This document shows, one piece after another, positions 14,801 to 30,200 of a stretch of 64,000 nt of DNA. The notes below the pieces were generated by a model. The model worked only from the letters and a program-made list of their open reading frames with translations. It was not told where the DNA came from and made no database searches. Position 1 is the first letter of the stretch. Each line of letters begins with the position of its first letter. The translations under genes and the position numbers were made by a program. Source of the stretch: Gordionus sp. m RMFG-2023 (lineage: Eukaryota > Nematomorpha > Gordioida > Chordodea > Parachordodidae); the NCBI RefSeq assembly GCF_954871325.1, contig NC_088778.1, positions 3,257,743 to 3,321,742 on the forward strand. Reading direction: 5' to 3'.

Positions 14801-15204
14801 AGATTTGTTTAATTTAAAAAGGTCGGAGGGTTGGCAGATTATTTTTTAGCTGGGTTTTTGGGCCCGGCTAAATTTGCCTAATTATTAGCTTTAAAAAAAC
14901 ATTTTAAACTTAGGTCCTGCCCGAAAAATTTTTTTGCACAATTTGCCCGGTCCATGTGGTGGGCTTACGAGCTGCGCTAATCTCTAGTTTGATTTAAGTA
15001 TATTAGCTAAAATAATATTCCTTTTTTTTTTTATATATTACGATTTTTAATTTATCAAAAATTTAGATATTTCTGGATTCCACTTTCTTGTTTAATGCAA
15101 AAATCTTGAGGTCCATATATAATTGTTATATTGACTCTCCTTCGATTTTGAAATTAAATTACTGCACAAATATTCATACACAAATCATAATTTAAAAAAA
15201 AATT

Positions 15205-15256
<52 letters not shown>

Positions 15257-18200
15257 TCAAGCCGCCAACGATTATGAATCTCAAAAATATATGATATACA
15301 TTACAAATGCCGTAAATATTCGCCAAATAATTCTTTTTTTTTAAAAAAAAAAAATTAAAACGCGTTATCCAACAAATTTCAAAATTATACTTTAATAAAC
15401 ATTTTAAAACGCGATAAAAAGACGGAGCCAATAATTTACTAAAATTATCAATTTTTTTTTGTATAGTCGAAAAATGTGCTATGGAGGGACTTGTGAATTT
15501 ACGATATTCCTAAATTAGATTTTTCTTAAATGATCATTGAAAACTAACTCTTAGCTTCTTTTAAAAAGATTATTTACAAAAATCTAACTTAGTTCATTCC
15601 AGAATCGATGTCGACACTTTTACTTGTGCCTTAAGGAAGCCAAAGATGAAAAATGTAAATAGGTAAGTTTTACTAAAAATGCCAAAATGCTAAGGATTAT
15701 TGTCCCTGAATTATATTTTTCTTAAATGATTCATTGAAAACTAACTCTTAGCTTCTTCTTAAAAAGATTATTTACAAAAATCTAACTTTTGACAGGGAAG
15801 TTCGATAATTATTTTTAAAATTATTGCCGTAAGACGTATTAACTGCTTTTCTCGAAAAAAAATAGTAACGTCGAAACATTTTTTTTTGAGCCGTAACTTG
15901 TAAAGAATAAATAGAGTAACATCGGGTTCTGCAAATAAAATGGCTGCTTTTTCTTGACCCGACCGAACCCGGAAAATGAATTACGACAACGCGATCCGAT
16001 ATCCGAACCGTGGTTAGATTTTCGGGTCGGATTTTCGGGTCGGATTTTCGGGTCGAGTTAGATTTTTGCGGGGCTCATTCACATAAACCTAAACATTATT
16101 TGAAACGAGTAATAAAAAAAAAATATGATTTAAAAATAATGAGAACAAAATAAAGAATTAGTAACGCGAGTACTGCAAAAAAAAAATAAAGGTAGCGTTT
16201 TGCCCCTCTAATTCGTTGACTTCACGGAGGGGTAGCGGCAAATAACGGTGTTATTTACGCCTTACTTTACGACCCCATTTAAAAATAGATTTTACCGTTA
16301 TAACGGTCATATTAAAAAAAACCGTATATATATATATTAAAGTGAATTATCTCAAATGAGAGGCTCTCAAGGAAATATAATACTGGGCGCTCCGGGCTTC
16401 CAAGGTAATCCTCCCAATTATCCTCAACAACAACAACAAAATTATCCTCAATCCCAACAACAACAACAACAACAACAACAAACCCAATATTGGTCAGGGG
16501 GACGCCCATCTCCATATTCTCAAAATGGATCTCGAATGGTAAAAATGTTTCAAAAATTTGTTTTAAAAATTTGTTTTTTTTGGGGGAAGATTATAAAATC
16601 TGAAAATAAAAAAATTTATTGGACGAGATAATTGTCAAACATATGTTCGCACAACACATACACTAATTCAATTTTTTTTTAAAAAAAAAAATATTAAATT
16701 TGGAAAAAGAAATGATTTAAAAATATATATTCCTTGTTGATTCAATAAAATAAATATTTAATTCTTTTATTTCTTTTTTCAATTTTTATTTTTCTCTCCC
16801 CACCAAAAAAATATTTAAAATAAATATCCGTGGATTTTGCAGCAAGAACCTCCACCAGATTATTCGATAAAATATCAACCACAATCCCCCTCGCAACAAA
16901 AGTAATTTTAATTAAAAAAAATATTTACTTTATATTAACCAATATTTATTTTAACTAATTTTTAAAACCTTCTCAAAAGTCTATACATTTTTAAAATTCA
17001 CACTAAAAAAAATTTTTTTTCTCGTCTTTCAAAAAATTAATGTGAATAATTGAAAATTACTAACAGAACTACACATTTTGATGAAAGTCAACGTTATAGT
17101 TTAAACTCTTCGATTGCTAATGATGGGTTGTATAGGCGACAACCTTCTGAAGATTTAGCTAAAGTTCGAGAAATTAACCAAAATATTATTAAAGATCAGG
17201 AAAATATATATATCCTGGATCAATTATGTAACCGGAAATAGGATCGCCTATACCCATTGTCCCAGTCGAAAAACTTCTAGAGCAATCACATGAGTCATTG
17301 AATGCCTAAATCTAACGAGTATTTTATTATGTACACTTTTAACCCCTCATTTCCAATTTTTTCTATACAATATATATATATACCGTGAATTTCCTTAATA
17401 TATTTTGCATCGCATTTCTATATTTCCTTTATTGATTTTAACAATAACCAATGACCAATCAATATTTGTTGATAAATAGTTTAAAAAGAAATTCAAAATA
17501 AAATATTGTAATTTATATATCATTATTTATATATATTCTTGTCTTAAAAAAATGTTAATACACTTGTGCAATACTAATAAACTTTCATCATTCTTCTCAA
17601 CACAAACCGTTTTATTTAATGCATCAACCAAGATATCGATACGATTACGAACAACCTCGGCGTTATTTGTCCACTCCTGATATATACAAATACGGCTCGC
17701 AGCTACGAATGTACCAGTCTGGCACAGTGAACTCGTCTCCTATTAGTTACAGAGAACTGCAAGCATGGATATTCCAAAATAGAAGGAATAATAATAACAA
17801 TACCAGATCATCTACCGGAAATATTAATGCTGGCCATGCGCAAGCGCCTTATTATATCCTCCCAAATCAGAGTGAAGAAATTAATTATGGGCCCCAATAT
17901 GACCATCAAAGACGCCCATCGCACAAAGATTTGGTTCACTTGAAACATTCTAATATTGATATCAACGATGAGCGTTATCGCGAACAGATTCCTCAAATGA
18001 ATCAGTTCAACACTACCTTATCCTGTCAACAAATTAGCAAACCTAATCAACAAGGGCGATTAACGTACAAAGATTTACGTAATCCTCAAGATGACAATAT
18101 CGATTTGGGGTCGAGGCCCATACCTGGAGGATATAAAATAAACAGTTATGAATCGCAATATGAGAAGCCAATGTTTTACGAGGATTCGATAAAGTATCAG

Positions 18201-21200
18201 AATGCAGTTACTGAAGATAAATCGTTCAGAGACGATAGCGCTTTATATTCGCAAACATACGGTCCTACTAATCAATCATCTTCTCGATCTTGGCTCACGA
18301 ATAAATCAGAACCCATTAGTTATAGAAAACTTCAATCCTGGTTGTTCAAAAATAGAAATGATAATAGCAGATCATCCACGGGGAATATAGAAAAAACGCA
18401 AACATATTTTAACGACGAAGGCAATAAAAATGTAACCAGGTCTCTGTCTGCAGGGCGACCCTTATCACAAAGAGAAGCGGCCCAGGAGATTATGAACAAT
18501 AATTTACGCGATAAGCAATTTAATAAATATCATCAACAGCAACGAGTATTGCACAAAGATTTGGGTAAAGTACGTGACACTAATTATAAAAGAGAGAGAA
18601 ATTTTCAAGAAAATTTGTCTCAAATGACTCCAATACCTCCTGTATCATACAGAAATGAAGATAAAAATAAGGAGACAAGTAAATATCGAAGGATTATATA
18701 TAATAGAGAACCGGTAAATTTTCAAACTAGAACATCTGATACTAAGAATGATTATGTTTTATTGGCTAATAATAACTATATCCAACAAAAGGAATCTGAA
18801 TGTGTGGACGTTTCGTCTCCTAATAATAGGAAGGAATTACAATCTTTAACCGGGAATATAGATTTAAGCATAACTGATCAATACGGTTATAACGGATTCG
18901 TTAGAAAATACGAAAATGATAATAAGAGACGTCCATCACATAGAGAATTAGCGAATCTTAGACCATCGTACATAGAAAATAGAGATAGAAATTATCACGA
19001 ACATTTACCTGATTACACCTTATCACATGGACGAGTATCCGAAGATCAAATGAATCGACTGAACCAATCAAGGCGTTTATCTCATAAGGATTTGGCGCAA
19101 CTTCGACATACCGATTTAGAGATAAGAGAGAGAGATTATCATGAACATTTACCTCAGGTGAGCTTATCATCAACTCCCCTAGCTCACCGATATACTGATG
19201 ATATGAATATTAATGTACAATATAATAAAGGGCCGGCATCTAAAATTGATAGATATGATAAATATGCCCGATCCCAATCGGTTGATAAACCAAATGCGGG
19301 TATTAAGGATATGCAAGCCTGGTTGTTTAAAAATAGGAATGAGGGTTATAATTATCCAATGGTAGATACAAATGTTATTCCAACTGAACAATATGCCGGT
19401 GGAGAAAGACGCCCTTCTCATAAAGAGTTGGCTCATCTTAAACACTCATTTATAGATATCAAAGATAAAGACTACCACGAACACGTACCTGATTACACTT
19501 TATCTCATGCACCCGTTTCCGAAGATCAAGTAAATCGACGGAACCAACCAAGGCGTTTATCGCATAAAGATTTGGCGCAACTTCGACATACCGATTTATA
19601 TATAAAGGAGAGAGATTATCATGAACATTTACCTCAGGTAAGCTTATCACCAACTCCCCTACCTCACGGCAATACTGATGAAATGAATATTAATGTACAA
19701 TATAATAAAAGGGCAGCATCCACTGTGTATCCAAATAAAACTGATGAACAAATTAGAGATGATTATACGCGATCCCAATCCGTTGACAAATCAAACGCTG
19801 ATATTAAGGAAATGCAAGCTTGGTTGTTTAAAAATAGGAAGGAGAGTTATAAATCTTCTGAAAATATTAGTCCAACTGAACAATATGCCGGTGGAGAGAG
19901 ACGCCCTTCTCATAAAGAGTTGGCTCATCTTAAACACTCATTTATAGATATCAAAGATAAAGACTACCACGAACACCTACCTGATTACACTTTATCTCAT
20001 GCACCCATTTCCGAGGATCAAGTAAATCGACGGAACCAACCAAGGCGTTTATCGCATAAAGATTTGGCGCAACTTCGACATACCGATTTATATATAAAGG
20101 AGAGAGATTATCATGAACATTTACCTCAGGTAAGCTTATCACCAACTCCCCTACCTCACGGCTATACTGATGACATGAATATTAATGTACAATATAATAA
20201 AAGGGCAGCATCCACTGTGTATCCAAATAAAACTGATGAACAAATTAAAGATGATTATACGCGATCCCAATCCGTTGACAAATCAAACGCTGATATTAAG
20301 GAAATGCAAGCTTGGTTGTTTAAAAATAGGAATGAGGGTTATAATTATCCAATGGTAGATACAAATGTTATTCCAACTGAACAATATGCCGGTGGAGAAA
20401 GACGCCCTTCTCATAAAGAGTTGGCTCATCTTAAACACTCATTTATAGATATCAAAGATAAAGACTACCACGAACACGTACCTGATTACACTTTATCTCA
20501 TGCACCCGTTTCCGAAGATCAAGTAAATCGACGGAACCAACCAAGGCGTTTATCGCACAAGGATATGGCGCAACTTCGACATACCGATTTAGAAATAAAA
20601 GAAAAAGATTATCATGAACATTTACCTCAGGTAAGCTTATCACCAACTCCCCTACCTCACGGCTATACTGATGACATGAATATTAATGTACAATATAATA
20701 AAAGGGCAGCATCCACTGTGTATCCAAATAAAACTGATGAACAAATTAAAGATGATTATACGCGATCCCAATCCGTTGACAAATCAAACGCTGATATTAA
20801 GGAAATGCAAGCTTGGTTGTTTAAAAATAGGAATGAGGGTTATAATTATCCAATGGTAGATACAAATGTTATTCCAACTGAACAATATGCCGGTGGAGAA
20901 AGACGCCCTTCTCATAAAGAGTTGGCTCATCTTAAACACTCATTTATAGATATCAAAGATAAAGACTACCACGAACACGTACCTGATTATACTTTATCTC
21001 ATGCACCCGTTTCCGAAGATCAAGTAAATCGACCGAACCAACCAAGGCGTTTATCGCATAAAGATTTGGCGCAACTTCGACATACCGATTTATATATAAA
21101 GGAGAGAGATTATCATGAACATTTACCTCAGGTAAGCTTATCACCAACTCCCCTACCTCACGGCTATACTGATGACATGAATATTAATGTACAATATAAT

Positions 21201-24200
21201 AAAAGGGCAGCATCCACTGTGTATCCAAATAAAACTGATGAACAAATTAAAGATGATTATACGCGATCCCAATCCGTTGACAAATCAAACGCTGATATTA
21301 AGGAAATGCAAGCTTGGTTGTTTAAAAATAGGAATGAGGGTTATAATTATCCAATGGTAGATACAAATGTTATTCCAACTGAACAATATGCCGGTGGAGA
21401 AAGACGCCCTTCTCATAAAGAGTTGGCTCATCTTAAACACTCATTTATAGATATCAAAGATAAAGACTACCACGAACACGTACCTGATTACACTTTATCT
21501 CATGCACCCATTTCCGAGGATCAAGTAAATCGACGGAACCAACCAAGGCGTTTATCGCACAAGGATATGGCGCAACTTCGACATACCGATTTATATATAA
21601 AGGAGAGAGATTATCATGAACATTTACCTCAGGTAAGCTTATCACCAACTCCCCTACCTCACGGCTATACTGATGACATGAATATTAATGTACAATATAA
21701 TAAAAGGGCAGCATCCACTGTGTATCCAAATAAAACTGATGAACAAATTAAAGATGATTATACGCGATCCCAATCCGTTGACAAATCAAACGCTGATATT
21801 AAGGAAATGCAAGCTTGGTTGTTTAAAAATAGGAATGAGGGTTATAATTATCCAATGGTAGATACAAATGTTATTCCAACTGAACAATATGCCGGTGGAG
21901 AAAGACGCCCTTCTCATAAAGAGTTGGCTCATCTTAAACACTCATATATAGATATCAAAGATAAAGACTACCACGAACACGTACCTGATTACACTTTATC
22001 TCATGCACCCGTTTCCGTAGATCAAGTAAATCGACGGAACCAACCAAGGCGTTTATCGCATAAAGATTTGGCGCAACTTCGACATACCGATTTATATATA
22101 AAGGAGAGAGATTATCATGAACATTTACCTCAGGTAAGCTTATCACCAACTCCCCTACCTCACGGCTATACTGATGACATGAATATTAATGTACAATATA
22201 ATAAAAGGGCAGCATCCACTGTGTATCCAAATAAAACTGATGAACAAATTAAAGATGATTATACGCGATCCCAATCCGTTGACAAATCAAACGCTGATAT
22301 TAAGGAAATGCAAGCTTGGTTGTTTAAAAATAGGAATGAGGGTTATAATTATCCAATGGTAGATACAAATGTTATTCCAACTGAACAATATGCCGGTGGA
22401 GAAAGACGCCCTTCTCATAAAGAGTTGGCTCATCTTAAACACTCATTTATAGATATCAAAGATAAAGACTACCACGAACACGTACCTGATTATACTTTAT
22501 CTCATGCACCCGTTTCCGAAGATCAAGTAAATCGACCGAACCAACCAAGGCGTTTATCGCACAAGGATATGGCGCAACTTCGACATACCGATTTAGAAAT
22601 AAAAGAAAAAGATTATCATGAACATTTACCTCAAGTAAGCCTATCATCAACTCCACTACCTCACCGATATACTGAAGACATTAATCAAAAGAAGCCAGTT
22701 AAAACTGATGAACAAATTAGAGATGAGTATACGCGATCCCAATCCGTTGACAAATCGAACGCTGATATTAAGGAAATGCAAGCTTGGTTGTTTAAAAATA
22801 GGAAAGAGAGTTATAAATCTTCTGAAAATATTAGTCCAACTGAACAATATGCCGGTGGAGAAAGACGCCCTTCTCATAAAGAGTTGGCTCATCTTAAACA
22901 CGCATTCATTGATATCAAAGACAAAGAATACCACGAACATCTACCTGATTACACTTTATCTCATGCACCCATTTCCGAGGATCAAGTAAATCGACGGAAC
23001 CAACCAAGGCGTTTATCGCACAAGGATATGGCGCAACTTCGACATACCGATTTAGAAATAAAGGAAAGAGATTATCATGAAAATTTACCTCAAGTAAGCC
23101 TATCATCAACTCCACTACCTCACCGATATACTGAAGACATTAATCAAAGTAAGCCAGTTAAAACTGATGAACAAATTAGAGATGATTATACGCGATCCCA
23201 ACCCGTTGACAAATCGAACGCTGATATTAAGGAAATGCAAGCTTGGTTGTTTAAAGATAGGAAGGAGAGTTATAAATCTTCTGAAAATATTAGTCCAACT
23301 GAACAATATGACGGTGGAGAAAGACGCCCTTCTCATAAAGAGTTGGCTCATCTTAAACACGCATTCATTGATATCAAAGACAAAGAATACCACGAACATC
23401 TACCTGATTACACTTTATCTCATGCACCCATTTCCGAGGATCAAGTAAATCGACGGAACCAACCAAGGCGTTTATCGCACAAGGATATGGCGCAACTTCG
23501 ACATACCGATTTAGAAATAAAGGAAAGAGATTATCATGAACATTTACCTCAAGTAAGCCTATCATCAACTCCGCTACCTCACCGATATACTGAAGACATT
23601 AATCAAAAGAAGCCAGTTAAAACTGATGAACAAATTAGAGATGAGTATACGCGATCCCAATCCGTTGACAAATCGAACGCTGATATTAAGGAAATGCAAG
23701 CTTGGTTGTTTAAAAATAGGAAGGAGAGTTATAAATCTTCTGAAAATATTAGTCCAACTGAACAATATGACGGTGGAGAAAGACGCCCTTCTCATAAAGA
23801 GTTGGCTCATCTTAAACACGCATTCATTGATATCAAAGACAAAGAATACCACGAACATCTACCTGATTACACTTTATCTCATGCACCCATTTCCGAGGAT
23901 CAAGTAAATCGACGGAACCAACAAAGGCGTTTATCGCACAAGGATATGGCGCAACTTCGACATACCGATTTAGAAATAAAGGAAAGAGATTATCATGAAC
24001 ATTTACCTCTAGTAAGCCTATCATCAACTCCGCTACCTCACCGATATACAGAAGACATTAATCAAAAGAAGCCAGTTAAAACTGATGAACAAATTAGAGA
24101 TGAGTATACGCGATCCCAATCCGTTGACAAATCGAACGCTGATATTAAGGAAATGCAAGCTTGGTTGTTTAAAAATAGGAAGGAGAGTTATAAATCTTCT

Positions 24201-27200
24201 GAAAATATTAGTCCAACTGAACAATATGACGGTGGAGAAAGACGCCCTTCTCATAAAGAGTTGGCTCATCTTAAACACGCATTCATTGATATCAAAGACA
24301 AAGAATACCACGAACATCTACCTGATTACACTTTATCTCATGCACCCATTTCCGAGGATCAAGTAAATCGACGGAACCAACCAAGGCGTTTATCGCACAA
24401 GGATATGGCGCAACTTCGACATACCGATTTAGAAATAAAGGAAAGAGATTATCATGAACATTTACCTCAAGTAAGCCTATCATCAACTCCACTACCTCAC
24501 CGATATACTGAAGACATTAATCAAAAGAAGCCAGTTAAAACTGATGAACAAATTAGAGATGATTATAAGCGATCCCAATCCGTTGACAAATCGAACGCTG
24601 ATATTAAGGAAATGCAAGCTTGGTTGTTTAAAAATAGGAAGGAGAGTTATAAATCTTCTGAAAATATTAGTCCAACTGAACAATATGCCGGTGGAGAAAG
24701 ACGCCCTTCTCATAAAGAGTTGGCTCATCTTAAACACGCATTCATTGATATCAAAGACAAAGAATACCACGAACATCTACCTGATTACACTTTATCTCAT
24801 GCACCCATTTCTGAGGATCAAGTAAATCGACGGAACCAACCAAGGCGTTTATCGCACAAGGATATGGCGCAACTTCGACATACCGATTTAGAAATAAAGG
24901 AAAGAGATTATCATGAACATTTACCTCAAGTAAGCCTATCATCAACTCCACTACCTCACCGATATACTAAAGACATAAGTTTTCATGCACAAAAGAAGCC
25001 AGCTAAAACTGATGAACAAATTAGAGATGATTATACGCGATCCCAATCCGTTGACAAATCGAACGCTGATATTAAGGAAATGCAAGCTTGGTTGTTTAAA
25101 AATAGGAAGGAGAGTTATAAATCTTCTGAAAATATTAGTCCAACTGAACAATATGCCGGTGGAGAAAGACGCCCTTCTCATAAAGAGTTGGCTCATCTTA
25201 AACACGCATTCATTGATATCAAAGACAAAGAATACCACGAACATCTACCTGATTACACTTTATCTCATGCACCCATTTCCGAGGATCAAGTAAATCGACG
25301 GAACCAACCAAGGCGTTTATCGCACAAGGATATGGCGCAACTTCGACATACCGATTTAGAAATAAAGGAAAGAGATTATCATGAACATTTACCTCAAGTA
25401 AGCCTATCATCAACTCCACTACCTCACCGATATACTGAAGACATAAGTTTTCATGCACAAAAGAAGCCAGCTAAAACTGATGAACAAATTAGAGATGATT
25501 ATACGCGATCCCAATCCGTTGACAAATCGAACGCTGATATTAAGGAAATGCAAGCTTGGTTGTTTAAAAATAGGAAGGAGAGTTATAAATCTTCTGAAAA
25601 TATTAGTCCAACTGAACAATATGCCGGTGGAGAAAGACGCCCTTCTCATAAAGAGTTGGCTCATCTTAAACACGCATTCATTGATATCAAAGACAAAGAA
25701 TACCACGAACATCTACCTGATTACACTTTATCTCATGCACCCATTTCCGAGGATCAAGTAAATCGACGGAACCAACCAAGGCGTTTATCGCACAAGGATA
25801 TGGCGCAACTTCGACATACCGATTTAGAAATAAAGGAAAGAGATTATCATGAACATTTACCTCTAGTAAGCCTATCATCAACTCCGCTACCTCACCGATA
25901 TACAGAAGACATTAATCAAAAGAAGCCAGTTAAAACTGATGAACAAATTAGAGATGAGTATACGCGATCCCAATCCGTTGACAAATCGAACGCTGATATT
26001 AAGGAAATGCAAGCTTGGTTGTTTAAAAATAGGAAGGAGAGTTATAAATCTTCTGAAAATATTAGTCCAACTGAACGATATGCCGGTGGAGAAAGACGTC
26101 CTTCTCATAAAGAGTTGGCTCATCTTAAACACGCATTCATTGATATCAAAGACAAAGAATACCACGAACACCTTCCTGATTACACTTTATCTCATGCACC
26201 CATTTCCGAGGATCAAGTAAATCGACGGAACCAACCAAGGCGTTTATCGCACAAGGATATGGCGCAACTTCGACATACCGATTTAGAAATAAAGGAAAGA
26301 GATTATCATGAACATTTACCTCAAGTAAGCCTATCATCAACTCCACTACCTCACCGATATACTGAAGACATTAATCAAAAGAAGCCAGTTAAAACTGATG
26401 AACAAATTAGAGATGATTATACGCGATCCCAACCCGTTGACAAATCGAACGCTGATATTAAGGAAATGCAAGCTTGGTTGTTTAAAAATAGGAAGGAGAG
26501 TTATAAATCTTCTGAAAATATTAGTCCAACTGAACAATATGCCGGTGGAGAAAGACGCCCTTCTCATAAAGAGTTGGCTCATCTTAAACACGCATTCATT
26601 GATATCAAAGACAAAGAATACCACGAACATCTACCTGATTACACTTTATCTCATGCACCCATTTCCGAGGATCAAGTAAATCGACGGAACCAACCAAGGC
26701 GTTTATCGCACAAGGATATGGCGCAACTTCGACATACCGATTTAGAAATAAAGGAAAGAGATTATCATGAGCATTTACCTCAAGTAAGCCTATCATCAAC
26801 TCCACTACCTCACCGATATACTGAAGACATTAATCAAAAGAAGCCAGTTAAAACTGATGAACAAATTAGAGATGATTATACGCGATCCCAATCCGTTGAC
26901 AAATCGAACGCTGATATTAAGGAAATGCAAGCTTGGTTGTTTAAAAATAGGAAGGAGAGTTATAAATCTTCTGAAAATATTAGTCCAACTGAACAATATG
27001 CCGGTGGAGAAAGACGCCCTTCTCATAAAGAGTTGGCTCATCTTAAACACGCATTCATTGATATCAAAGACAAAGAATACCACGAACATCTACCTGATTA
27101 CACTTTATCTCATGCACCCATTTCCGAGGATCAAGTAAATCGACGGAACCAACCAAGGCGTTTATCGCACAAGGATATGGCGCAACTTCGACATACCGAT

Positions 27201-30200
27201 TTAGAAATAAAGGAAAGAGATTATCATGAACATTTACCTCAAGTAAGCCTATCATCAACTCCGCTACCTCACCGATATACTGAAGACATTAATCAAAAGA
27301 AGCCAGTTAAAACTGATGAACAAATTAGAGATGAGTATACGCGATCCCAATCCGTTGACAAATCGAACGCTGATATTAAGGAAATGCAAGCTTGGTTGTT
27401 TAAAAATAGGAAGGAGAGTTATAAATCTTCTGAAAATATTAGTCCAACTGAACAATATGCCGGTGGAGAAAGACGCCCTTCTCATAAAGAGTTGGCTCAT
27501 CTTAAACACGCATTCATTGATATCAAAGACAAAGAATACCACGAACATCTACCTGATTACACTTTATCTCATGCACCCATTTCCGAGGATCAAGTAAATC
27601 GACGGAACCAACGAAGGCGTTTATCGCACAAGGATATGGCGCAACTTCGACATACCGATTTAGAAATAAAGGAAAGAGATTATCATGAACATTTACCTCA
27701 AGTAAGCCTATCATCAACTCCACTACCTCACCGATATACTGAAGACATTAATCAAAAGAAGCCAGTTAAAACTGATGAACAAATTAGAGATGATTATAAG
27801 CGATCCCAATCCGTTGACAAATCGAACGCTGATATTAAGGAAATGCAAGCTTGGTTGTTTAAAAATAGGAAGGAGAGTTATAAATCTTCTGAAAATATTA
27901 GTCCAACTGAACAATATGCCGGTGGAGAAAGACGCCCTTCTCATAAAGAGTTGGCTCATCTTAAACACGCATTCATTGATATCAAAGACAAAGAATACCA
28001 CGAACATCTACCTGATTACACTTTATCTCATGCACCCATTTCCGAGGATCAAGTAAATCGACGGAACCAACCAAGGCGTTTATCGCACAAGGATATGGCG
28101 CAACTTCGACATACCGATTTAGAAATAAAGGAAAGAGATTATCATGAACATTTACCTCAAGTAAGCCTATCATCAACTCCACTACCTCACCGATATACTG
28201 AAGACATAAGTTTTCATGCACAAAAGAAGCCAGCTAAAACTGATGAACAAATTAGAGATGATTATACGCGATCCCAATCCGTTGACAAATCGAACGCTGA
28301 TATTAAGGAAATGCAAGCTTGGTTGTTTAAAAATAGGAAGGAGAGTTATAAATCTTCTGAAAATATTAGTCCAACTGAACAATATGCCGGTGGAGAAAGA
28401 CGTCCTTCTCATAAAGAGTTGGCTCATCTTAAACACGCATTCATTGATATCAAAGATAGAGAATACCACGAACACCTTCCTGATAACACTTTATCTCATG
28501 CACCCATATCCGAGGATCAAGTAAATCGAAGGAACCAGCCAAGGCGTTTATCGCACAAGGATATGGCGCAACTTCGACATACCGATTTAGAAATAAAGGA
28601 AAGAGATTATCATGAACATTTACCTCAGGTAAGCCTATCATCAACTCCACTACCTCACCGATATACTGAAGACATTAATCAAAAGAAGCCAGTTAAAACT
28701 GATGAACAAATTAGAGATGATTATACGCGATCCCAACCCGTTGACAAATCGAACGCTGATATTAAGGAAATGCAAGCTTGGTTTTTTAAAAATAGGAAGG
28801 AAAGTTATAAATCTTCTGAAAATATTAGTCCAACTGAACAATATGCCGGTGGAGAAAGACGTCCTTCTCATAAAGAGTTGGCTCATCTTAAACACGCATT
28901 CATTGATATCAAAGATAGAGAATACCACGAACATCTACCTGATTACACTTTATCTCATGCACCCATTTCCGAGGATCAAGTAAATCGACGGAACCAACCA
29001 AGGCGTTTATCGCACAAGGATATGGCGCAACTTCGACATACCGATTTAGAAATAAAGGAAAGAGATTATCATGAACATTTACCTCAAGTAAGCCTATCAT
29101 CAACTCCACTACCTCACCGATATACTGAAGACATAAGTTTTCATGCACAAAAGAAGCCAGCTAAAACTGATGAACAAATTAGAGATGATTATACGCGATC
29201 CCAATCCGTTGACAAATCGAACGCTGATATTAAGGAAATGCAAGCTTGGTTGTTTAAAAATAGGAAGGAGAGTTATAAATCTTCTGAAAATATTAGTCCA
29301 ACTGAACAATATGCCGGTGGAGAAAGACGTCCTTCTCATAAAGAGTTGGCTCATCTTAAACACGCATTCATTGATATCAAAGATAGAGAATACCACGATC
29401 ACCTTCCTGATTACACTTTATCTCATGCACCCATTTCCGAGGATCAAGTAAATCGACGGAACCAACCAAGGCGTTTATCGCACAAGGATATGGCGCAACT
29501 TCGACATACAGATTTAGAAATAAAGGAAAGAGATTATCATGAACATTTACCTCAAGTAAGCCTATCATCAACTCCACTACCTCACAGATATACTGAAGAC
29601 ATAAGTTTTAATGCACAAAAGAAGCCAGCTAAAACTGATGAACAAATTAGAGATGATTATACGCGAACCCAATTTTTTGACAAATCAAACGCTGATATTA
29701 AGGAAATGCAAGCTTGGTTGTTTAAAAATAGGAAGGAGAGTTATAAATCTTCAGAAAATATTAGTCCAACTGAACAATATGCCGGTGGAGAAAGACGCCC
29801 TTCTCAGAAAGAGTTGGCACATCTCAAACATTCATTTATAGATATCAAAAATAAAGAATACCACGAACACCTACCTGATTACACTTTATCTCATGCACCC
29901 ATTTCCGAGGATCAAGTAAATCGACGGAACCAACCTAGGCGTTTATCGCACAAGGATATGGCGCAACTTCGACATACCGATTTAGAAATAAAGGAGAGAG
30001 ATTATCATGAACATTTACCTCAAGTAAGCTTAGCATCAACTCCCCTACCTCACCGATACACTGAAGACATTAATATTAATGCGCAATATATTGAGAAGCC
30101 ACCTAAATCTGATGAACAAATTAAAGATGATTATACGCGATCCCAAACCGTTGACAAATCAAACGCGGATATTAAGGAAAGGCAGTCTTGGTTGTTTATA

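Larger units (their letters stand above)
12659..15602 (+). other. intron 5 of gene A (2.9 kb)
   Basis: Donor GTTTTT, acceptor TTCCAG. Besides the elements listed separately there is AT-rich filler with no exon that can be supported. A GC-richer block at about 14820-14985 (GGGCCCGGCT, TGCCCGGTCC) may be a worn copy of the GC-rich hAT family. Confidence 0.5.

Noticed and set aside
19459-29841. Dozens of regularly spaced antisense and alternate-frame open frames of 64-102 codons across the giant exon
   Set aside because: They repeat with the same 459-501 bp period as the coding array and are shadows of it in other frames.
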